Shown one piece after another: positions 56,295 to 64,000 of a DNA stretch of 64,000 bases (the stretch's first letter is position 1; each line of letters begins with the position of its first letter). The notes under the pieces were generated by a model. It did no database searches. It was not told the origin of the DNA and was given only the letters and a program-made list of their open reading frames with translations. The position numbers and the translations under genes are program-made. This DNA comes from Gymnopus androsaceus JB14 (Eukaryota; Basidiomycota; Agaricomycetes; Agaricales; Omphalotaceae): contig ML769402.1 in assembly GCA_009733575.1 (NCBI GenBank), positions 304,446 through 368,445 on the forward strand, given 5' to 3'.

Positions 56295-59200
56295 TCAAGT
56301 CCTCGTCCTCGAAGTATCCAAATTCGAGCTTGAATTCGTCCTACCCCACAACCCTCCAACAACATTCGACACCGTCTCGGTGATCTGCCTCTGTTGGTTC
56401 TGCGAATGTTTCACCAAAAACAACCGGATATTCGTCGAATTCCATATTCCGAGGGGAGTCATACCCCGAACGAAGATTTCACCCCAGATTAAAGAGGTGA
56501 GCCAGACAATGGATGCGTCTGACCACTGTTCTCAAGTGTAAGTAAGTTACAAGGAGGAGGGAAAGGTGGTGATACGTACGACAAAACGCCTAGGAGAAAG
56601 CGGCGGAGCAGAAGGAAGCACATCTATCAATGTCACCGAACCTAAAAAGTCTAGAATCGTCGATGCAGAGGTGGCCGCCTTTTGTGAAGCCTGCATTTCC
56701 TGAACTTTGGGTAATAATTCGGATATCATGAGCATTACAACGTCCAGAGGTAAACTATGTCTCTGTCAGTAGAATGAACCAACACTTCGAATAAGTGGCA
56801 TGCATACCCTTGTTGCCACGAAGCGACCCATTCGGTAGTTGGAACAAAGCCATTTCTACCTATCCCTGCAGCGGCCATTCGTTCAAGGCTTCCAGTTGCA
56901 TCTAACGAAGATGATGAACGGCGCTCCTTCATCTTTCCTTTCGCCTTCTCCGAAGCAGCCTGGACATTTGCACTTGTGGGGATAGATTCCGCACTGGGCG
57001 AAACAATCGGCTCCGTTGTAGTTGCGGGTCCCGCAGACGGGAGGGGCGGAGGAACTGTTTCCTCATTATCATCATCTTCATTGTTTTCGCCTTCCTCGCT
57101 GTTATTGGCTGGTAAAAGGTTTTTCTTTTCTTCAGCTACGGCTGGAGGTGGGTCATCTCTTGAGACTCTTCTCCCCTTTCGTTTACCATCCTGACTTGCA
57201 GCTGCTGCTTTCCGAGTTTGTTCCTCTTTTGCAAGCTGGACGCGTCTGATATCGCGAAGCCCTCGTTCAAGGGTAAATGTCCCGAGATCTTCAAATGTCT
57301 TGTGCGCAGCTAGAATTCCATGGATAAGATTGGGATTCTCGGATAGGCGATGAAGGATGACAGAATTGAACATTTCCAGCCTGGTGTCGCGTCAATATAG
57401 GTCCGAAAGAAACAATACGTGGACATACATGAAGAACAAAAGCCGAGGATGTCCTTCATCAGAGAGAAGGAACAGAGAATTCGAGAACGAGGTAAATAAT
57501 TGAACTAATCGTGTCGAGGATGTGACGCTCAAGTTCTTAAAGTACGGCGCGCAATTTGAAAGTGCGATGATAAGACCTGGGTACAGCGAGTTGAGTTGGC
57601 CTGATGTGGTGGCTACTATAGAGTAGATCGCCTAGAAGATAAATGAGTTTGAGCCGTCTGTATTTCAAATACGCACACACATTTATCAGGAAATCTGCAG
57701 CTGTTCCAGAAACTGGAAACTTGGCTGGTAATGAAGCCTTGATAGGGTGAGCTAGTCGTTGTCCGAAAGCAGGCTCCGCTGACAGTGTTTGGATGATATA
57801 CGAAAGGGCTCGACATATCCCATGTTGTTCTGAAATTAAAATGAAACTCTAAGCATTTGGGATGCGATGATACACTTACGGGGCTTGTCCTTGATCTCTA
57901 AGTTGTAGCACAATAGGTAGGCAATGAGATCCATTCCTTGGTCCGAGTCGAGTATGTAGGCTCGGAATCGCTATGATGATTCAGAAGGATTACATGTCTG
58001 ACGCAAGATACAACCAACCTTGTTCAGTTCAATCATTTTCCAGAAAAAAACAACTGGGAGTCGTTAGCAAGTCTTTTGTGCGCTGTAAAAATCCAAGCTC
58101 ACTGTTTTCCGCGATGTATGGTGTGGACTTGCGAGCTCCAGGGAGTATATTATTCATGTTTATTACCTGTTGTTCCATGATGCCAAGGATCCCACTCAGC
58201 ACAAACTGAAAGTCCTGCGTCCTATGCTAGAATGGAGTTAGCGGGAACTTGCAAGTTGAACGAGCATGCCCACCAGTTTCATGAGAAAATACCTAAAGGC
58301 ATTGGTGCGCGCGGTTGGCGCCGACGTTTGTTGTTCATTAGCTCCAACCACGACATCCCGAGCGCTACCACTCTGAAAGTCAAGTAAAACGACAAGAACT
58401 TCAAAGCAGATGGCAACAAGATTCGCGCGTGGATCTTCGCCCTTGAAGACAAGGTGGTTGTAAGGAAGTTTACCTGCCATGGAGTTGATAGTTATCGGTT
58501 GTGCTTGCGGTGAATTCATGGCGGTGTTTAGGAGTGAGCAGAGTATGGTGAGCACGTCACGTCTAGGTAGTTTTTGGACTAGATGAAGAGCGTATATCGA
58601 CGGTCTAGTGAAAAGTGAAGATGCAGAGACGTAGATCTGACGAGACAGCAATACCAGAAGCAGTCGGAGAACTTCGGTCTTGTTGTTGTCGTATTGGTGA
58701 CTGGGTCCTGGATCTGCGGTGGAACCGATGCCCTTTTCCCTTGAAAATTTTCAGAAACCTGATATTTATAGAGAATAACTACGCACCATATAACATAGTT
58801 GATCTTGTAATGGTCTTTCTGAATTTGCATTGGAAGCGTAAATCCACAGCAAAACATCAGGTCTATGATTGAACTGAATAGTCGCTCTCCGAGCGACGGA
58901 AGTTGTTTTTTGAGTTTCGGATTCGGAGTTGTAGACGGCTGAGGTTCTGACGGCTTTGCCTCCTCGTCCTCACTGTCATCGTCTTCGATTCACGAACTGA
59001 GGAGCTTCCGCTTGTGGCGCTGTCTCTTCTTCCACGACATCTACTTCCACCTTTTTCCAAAATACGTCCATCTCGAACGAACTTGTCCCTGCTTCCAGTT
59101 CGAATACTACCGGAAGAACCCTTTGCAAGACCCTAATACAGTTGAGAACCTCCTTCGTGGTACTCCGCTCGGTGGTTCCAGTTCCAGCCTTGATGAAAGA

Positions 59201-59702
59201 CGTCGCAAGAGCGGACACGGAGGCAGAAGATGGAGCTGGGAAGGTATGGTCGGAAATGAGATTGAACAACCGCGAACATATAACGCGAATAAGTGTCGCA
59301 ATATTCTCTGGTGCATCCAGAAGAGCACGTCGAACTAAATGGAGGTCAGCAGGTTATTTTCTTCATTATTTTCTTCGTTATTTAGAAACACTGACTGTCA
59401 TTGGGTGTTATCAGAGAGAACACCTCCGAGGCCGAATCGAACAAGACAACATACTGCAAAACGAGTCAGTATTTTGAACAGATCAAGGCCACAGTAACCG
59501 CACTTGATTCCAGTAGTTGTCCGTTTCAGGAATGTTCTGTAACAATCATTTTAAATCCTTGTTTTGATTAGACCTTTGAGACACGTACTCGGACTGCAGC
59601 CAGTTTCTGTAGTCCTCCCGGTTGACTACGAAAGGCCAGCTTTTCAGAGTCGGAGAGGAGGCCCAGTGGGGCAGTTAACCTCTGCGGAAATTTCGCGAAC
59701 AT
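56295..59702 (-). CDS. HID1: HID1-family protein (Golgi/dense-core trafficking)
   Basis: Large peripheral Golgi-associated protein of the HID1/Ftp105 family. Start MFAKFPQRLTAPLGLLSDSE, then NIPETDNYWNQ spliced to YVVLFDSASEVFSLITPND, NIATLIRVICSRLFNLI, KEVLNCIRVLQRVLPVVFEL, RLFSSIIDLLFCCGFTLP, EKGIGSTADPGPSHQYDNNK, LPRRDVLTILCSLLNTAMNS, KLPYNHLVFKGEDPRANLVA, RTQDFQFVLSGILGIMEQQV, DSDQGMDLIAYLLCYNLEIK, LPAKFPVSGTAADFLINAIY and a charged Ser/Glu-rich region. The C-terminal RRFVWSDASIVWLTSLIWGE and GIWNSTNIRLFLVKH are typical of the family; it ends LDTSRTRT. Many introns. In S. pombe the relative binds the deubiquitinase Ubp5; the role here is inferred. Confidence 0.9.
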
Positions 59703-60081
59703 GGCGGAACGAAGCAAGTGTGTACTGCGCTATCGTCTGACGGTAACAACAAGCGCCGATGTCTTAGGCGCCATTCGCCGCCTCGATCTCAGCAAGTATC
59801 TTATCTGATAATACATGAATTTCGTTTCGGTGATTGCTAAATGTCCACTCCTCCTTCAACCAACTCACTACTACCTGTAATATGCTCCAGTGGATAGTAT
59901 CAACTCAATAAATTTTGGATACAAAACAAATGAAATCTTGAAAAGCAAACTCTTTATATACATGCACTAATGAGTTGCACGACAAAAACGTAGGGCATAT
60001 AAGTAAAGTACTAATGAGTAGTTCCAAGTTCGTGAAATATTTTGCTAACTTTGATCGCATCTCAAATATTAAGAACAGCCT
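59703..60081. other. Intergenic
   Basis: AT-rich; contains the HID1 promoter and the 3' flank of the cupredoxin gene. Nothing else seen. Confidence 0.5.
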
Positions 60082-61209
60082 CTAAGCCAGAACGAGAACA
60101 GCAACTACACTGAGCAGAACAACCCCCATGCTGGCAATGTTTTTGACAGAAGAGGAAGTGGGCGAGGAGGAGGATGCTGAACTACTTGCGGTATTAGCAG
60201 GAGTCGCAGTTGCAACAGCATTAAATCCGCCCGTAACTGCACTTCCACTGTTTTGCTGCAAACATACATAGATCAGCAAGAAAATATTTTGGTGATAAAG
60301 TTGAGATACATACCGCAGGGGCGCTAGAACCAAGTGCCTTCGCCGCACTTTGGAATGCGGCGAAGGTGTTCGATCCACTCGCGGGCGCTATATACACAGT
60401 GAGCTTTGCGAACTGAATATATCGATGAGATATTTACCGTTGATGCTACCAACCATGCCTTGCACACCACAATGCGTAAGTTGTTTGCAGTGGAACCAGA
60501 TACTGTAGAGGGGACATGAACATTCACAGTGACGGTAAATAATAATTAAAATAACTTACGCTGATCATGGCAAAAAGAATAAATAAGAGAGCATTCAATT
60601 CATCATGCAACGAGGGGTAGGAAGGAATAACCTACGCTCTTGGTCATTGGTGATATTAATGGTGTATTGAACGTTGCTGACCAATCCCGAATCGAATCCA
60701 GCAGGCGTGTTATCCGTCGTATTAGCAGTAAGATAGGTGCATGGGTTTGCGAAAGACGACTGGGTAACCGAGTGGGGGCCAGTAGCAGAACTATTTCAAC
60801 CGTCAAACCATGCATCAAGAAATCAAGAGAAAAGGAACACAAACTCAGTGAAGAAGAACGTGACGAGAGTGCCGTTCTAGAAGTACCAAGTAAGTACCAA
60901 AAGCAATCAGGGAACAAAGAACACTGACTGTAGCATTGAAATTAGATGGCTCATACGCAAATTGACCTAAGAGAGACCCAAAATCAGTACCAAGCTTGTC
61001 GATGATAGTTCAATGAGAAACGCACCACCGGGCGAAACATTAACGTTTATATGCCCTGTAGTGTTCGCTACGGCTGAAGGAGCAGAGGCAGCGGCAGAGG
61101 AAGAGGAAGAGCCGGAAGAAGACGAGGCACTGGGTGCTGGTCCGGGATATGCCTGAGCTAGAGCAACGCTAACGAAGGCGAGGAAGGAAGTTGCAATCGT
61201 GAAAACCAT
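60082..61209 (-). CDS. Extracellular serine-rich cupredoxin-like protein, probably GPI-anchored
   Basis: Signal peptide MVFTIATSFLAFVSVALAQA, a poly-Ser segment, then INVNVSPGG-QFAYEPSNFNAT. The cupredoxin copper-site residues are present: His in PHSVTQSSF, Cys in FANPC, and His/Met in WFHCKQLTHCGVQGMVGSIN, with FDSGL and VQYTINITND between. After NTFAAFQSAAKALGSSAP comes a Ser/Thr/Ala stalk and a C-terminal hydrophobic tail, MGVVLLSVVAVLVLA, typical of GPI anchoring. Six or so exons; the joint before WFHCKQ needs one base and is uncertain. This is a common mushroom surface/secreted family of unknown exact role. Confidence 0.85.
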
Positions 61210-62540
61210 ATTAGCTCTATGTGGTTGGTCTTAGGATGAGAACTGGTTTTTTCTCCCCAGGTTTCGAGTTATAAATGGAGCCATTTTGGCTGCGGAAAAG
61301 AAGGCGTGCCGTGAGGCATACCTTTTCTTGACCATTCGTTCTCAGGAATAGAAATACTTATTCTATGGAAGCGGCAAACACGAGTCGTTTTGACTTCATC
61401 ACTTTCCTCGATCAAGATTTGAGTGCCCCGAAATGCGATCGTGAAGCACTTTACGTGCGCTGTTGTATTGCCTTGAAGAGCATATTCCATGCCGCCTGTC
61501 TCCCCTGCCTTTCAAAAATGCTCAAACAACGAGACTTGAACCGGCTGATTCATCACTTGCTCCATTGGGCTCCGCAAATTTGGCCACACGATTGCCCATC
61601 TATATGTATAAATGCATCATAATTATTCGCAAGCTGGGACTCACATTCACACATCATAGCAAAGTCAAGGGAAATTCTAACCGTATGTGGCATCGCCCCG
61701 TTGTGAACACCTCCTGTGTGTGTGGATGTCTCCAACGAATTGGAGAAACTATATTTTCAGTGACAGTAAGGATCAAACCTTGCCATCTTTCAATCCGCCA
61801 ATCTACGGTGTTATCCTCGTAAGTGTTGTCGTTCCCAAGGTACAGGTATGGTGGAGCACTAATACAGTCTAACAATAATGTTACAACCTCACTTGCGGCG
61901 CTACTCTGACACACTATACTCGAGTATGTATCTGCTGCGCAACCTATTCAATGCATGAATCAGCCCACAATAGGAGTGGTGAATAAGCTCTCTTGCCATT
62001 CGGAAAGATTAAAGAATCCACAAATCGGCCCATGTCAACTTCCCGTATTTGAGCTATAAACCGACAGAATTGATTACCAGAGGACAATTGATAGCGGCAC
62101 GAACAGCATGCGCTTGAAAGATCGAAGCCCTTTTCGGTGGGAACACAGATAGTTAATTCTCCTTGGCGAAAGAAATGCCCACCATCTAAGAATGGCCTCT
62201 CCGGTTAAACCCGATAGAGTACTGAAATATAATCCCACCGGTCCAAGCTGAGATTATCGACCTGTTATCTCTGTCCGATCATCGGACACGAAAATGCCGG
62301 TAAAATGAGAGAACACCGTTCATTAACGAATAATAGACACTTGAAGAAAACTGAATAAAAATATCGGACCAAGCGGCAAGAACAGGTATAATGTTACAAC
62401 CAATCTTTAAAAAAGTCCCGAGTTGTTGCTTGAATGGGGCACAGAGGACGCGGGTTCAACGAGCGGCTTGTGTTCTAAAGCGGAGACTACTGTAAAGGAA
62501 GAATTCATAGACGGGTAAGTAAGTGCATAGCAGGTTGTAC
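61210..62540. other. Long intergenic region, no supported gene
   Basis: 1.3 kb between two minus-strand genes. Short overlapping frames on both strands show no family motif. It contains CGATCATCGG / CCGATCATCGG-like words near 62275. Confidence 0.4.
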
Positions 62541-64000
62541 TCAAACACGGCTTACCATCACATGATCACTGCTGCCCGTGCCTCCCGCCATACCTTCTCC
62601 CCGAAATCTTAGCGTCTTGACGCGTAAAGTACGGAGATTGACCAGTGCAAGTATCCCGGTTTTGGAGAATTCAGGAACCAGTACTAGGCGGCAACGTTTG
62701 TGCTTTCCATCATCCTCATCTACTACCATTTTCGTCATGAATTTCTTCTGCCCACCAACGATGTAGAGGTCTGGAGTTTCTTGTAAGAGAAAAGGATCTA
62801 CAGTAGAATAAGGGTGACACCAGAGTGTGTCTGGTGCTGTAGGTGCGATATGTCTCCATTTGAGCGTTGATTCAAGGATAGATAAGCGGGTATGTGGCGG
62901 GGATGGTAGATATTTGAACATGTCATTTATGGGTTGACCAGAATGCAGCAGAAGCGTCCGAGATATGGGTGAAGAATCGGAGGAGATATTGAGATACGTG
63001 GGGTTGGTCTCGCAAGAGAATGAGGGGAAGGAAGATATAGCGCCAAACATGGGTCGAGGGAATGGCTGTTGAGGGAGGATGGTTCCTGAAGGATCTGTCT
63101 CCCCTGGAAGAAGGTGGATCGGCATGACTCGGCCTATGTCGAGAAGATGGCTGGAAAAGGTCACTGTAGGATGCGATGAGAATGTCGTTCCGTCGTATCC
63201 GAATTTCCGCTACAGCACCATTCAGCAACACGCGAGCATCAATAATTATTATCCCGGAACGTACAGATTTTTTGATTTCCCCTTCTGCATCTGCTTCCCC
63301 TTTTCCAGTAACAAGCATCGGGGCCATAGAGTCACCCAGGATGAAAAGACGAGAAATCTGAGCGGCAGAAACATGGTCATTCGGACCTCCCTCTTCACCT
63401 GTTAGATACTCAACCAGCATCTGGATCTGACCGTCGGAGGGTGACGGTGCACCAATATTCAAACCAGACACTGCTCCAATCCATTCATCTGTCGGTAAAT
63501 CGTCTGAACCTGGAGCTTCAAACGCGATTGTGAGCAAGTACATAGATGTATATGAATAAGCACATACTGTCAATATCCATCCTATCCTCGGGTTCCTTGG
63601 CCGTTGCTTTGAATTGTGGTGCAAGGCCCGGATAGCAGACATCCGCAACTTCAAATTTACCGTCTGGAGTCTCCATGCCCAATGCGCCTATGATAACGCC
63701 AGTGACTAGCTTTTCTGATTTGATACGGTCCCCAACGAGTTGTATCCTCCCCGATTCATCTTCGAGCATCACTCTGTCATCCTCGGAGTAGTAATAAGGA
63801 GGAGGAGGAGGTGCAGGGATTGAATGCTGGACAAAGGCTCAGTGATCTGCTGCATCGAGTAAAAATAAAAGAGTCATTACGTCTCGAGCCACGTCTTCCA
63901 TAACATTTGGTTTCAGTGGCATGTCCAGGTACACTGTCCCAGCAATGTAGCATAACTGAGATGGTTCAACCTCGAGAACTCGAGGTACAAACGAGGGATT
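62541..64000 (-). CDS. POL31: DNA polymerase delta small subunit (POLD2/Pol31), partial (N-terminus beyond right edge)
   Basis: Regulatory B-subunit of replicative polymerase delta. Seen: PSFVPRVLEVEPSQLCYIAG then TVYLDMPLKPNVMEDVARD, PAPPPPPYYYSEDDRVMLED, RIQLVGDRIKSEKLVTGVII and GALGMETPDGKFEVADVCYP in the OB part. In the calcineurin-like, catalytically inactive part are WIGAVSGLNIGAPSPSDGQI, LVEYLTGEEGG, SRLFILGDS, FPRPMFG, TNPTYLNISS, LLHSGQPINDMFKYL, TAPDTLWCHPYSTVDPFLLQ and PDLYIVGGQKKFMTK. The C-terminus ends near VNLRTLRVKTLRF. The true start lies right of the window; one base shift is possible near 63215. Confidence 0.92.

Noticed and set aside
61463..61822. 119-codon frame on the plus strand
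   Set aside because: Overlaps equally long frames on the other strand and has no recognisable feature.

Overview
The window is nuclear DNA from a filamentous fungus, almost certainly a basidiomycete of the Agaricomycetes. Genes lie close together on both strands and are split by many introns of about 45-65 nt. Recognisable genes include a GH31 alpha-xylosidase, glutamate decarboxylase, mannitol-1-phosphate 5-dehydrogenase, an ERG25-type sterol oxidase, a serine-rich cupredoxin surface protein and a lone adenylation-domain enzyme. I assign no species. Gene models were built by eye from conserved protein motifs and splice signals, so family calls are firmer than exact exon ends.

Left third (1-20046), mainly metabolism and mitochondria: transketolase (cut by the window edge), CMC2, alpha-xylosidase, serine/threonine dehydratase, PET100, glutamate decarboxylase, a bestrophin-like channel, mannitol-1-phosphate dehydrogenase, an O-methyltransferase, then a head-to-head pair for the 24 kDa and 51 kDa flavoprotein subunits of respiratory complex I.

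Middle (20047-27900), an accessory island: a decayed cytochrome P450 array, two diverged copies of a segment of about 1.2-1.6 kb, a 743-bp non-autonomous DNA transposon with an empty site preserved in the other copy, and a secreted beta-sandwich-like protein gene whose 3' end has been copied into the P450 region.

Right half (27964-64000), mostly housekeeping: ERG25, an SMG6/EST1-type PIN nuclease, a NYN-domain nuclease, mitoribosomal mS37 (MRP10), tail-anchored E2 UBE2J, a serine-rich hypothetical, SF3A1, mitoribosomal mL60 (L31), a GNAT acetyltransferase, a GT15 mannosyltransferase, an adenylation-domain protein, kinetochore NUF2, a single-pass surface protein with a PPPY tail motif, a 4E-HP-like cap-binding protein, HID1, a GPI-type cupredoxin and POLD2 (cut by the right edge).

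Three patterns cut across the window. (1) Several conserved genes are broken by isolated single-base changes, mostly insertions, beside perfectly conserved sequence; uncorrected sequencing error is the likeliest cause. (2) At least four introns in the first 8 kb can only be removed in frame with a GC donor (GC-AG introns). (3) Six nuclear genes for mitochondrial proteins lie within 42 kb, several in tight divergent pairs. I found no clear tRNA, rRNA or CRISPR array, and no convincing new multi-gene system; the most unusual items are the transposon/empty-site pair, the chimeric P450 locus, the GC-AG intron cluster and a 10-nt exon carrying a catalytic residue.
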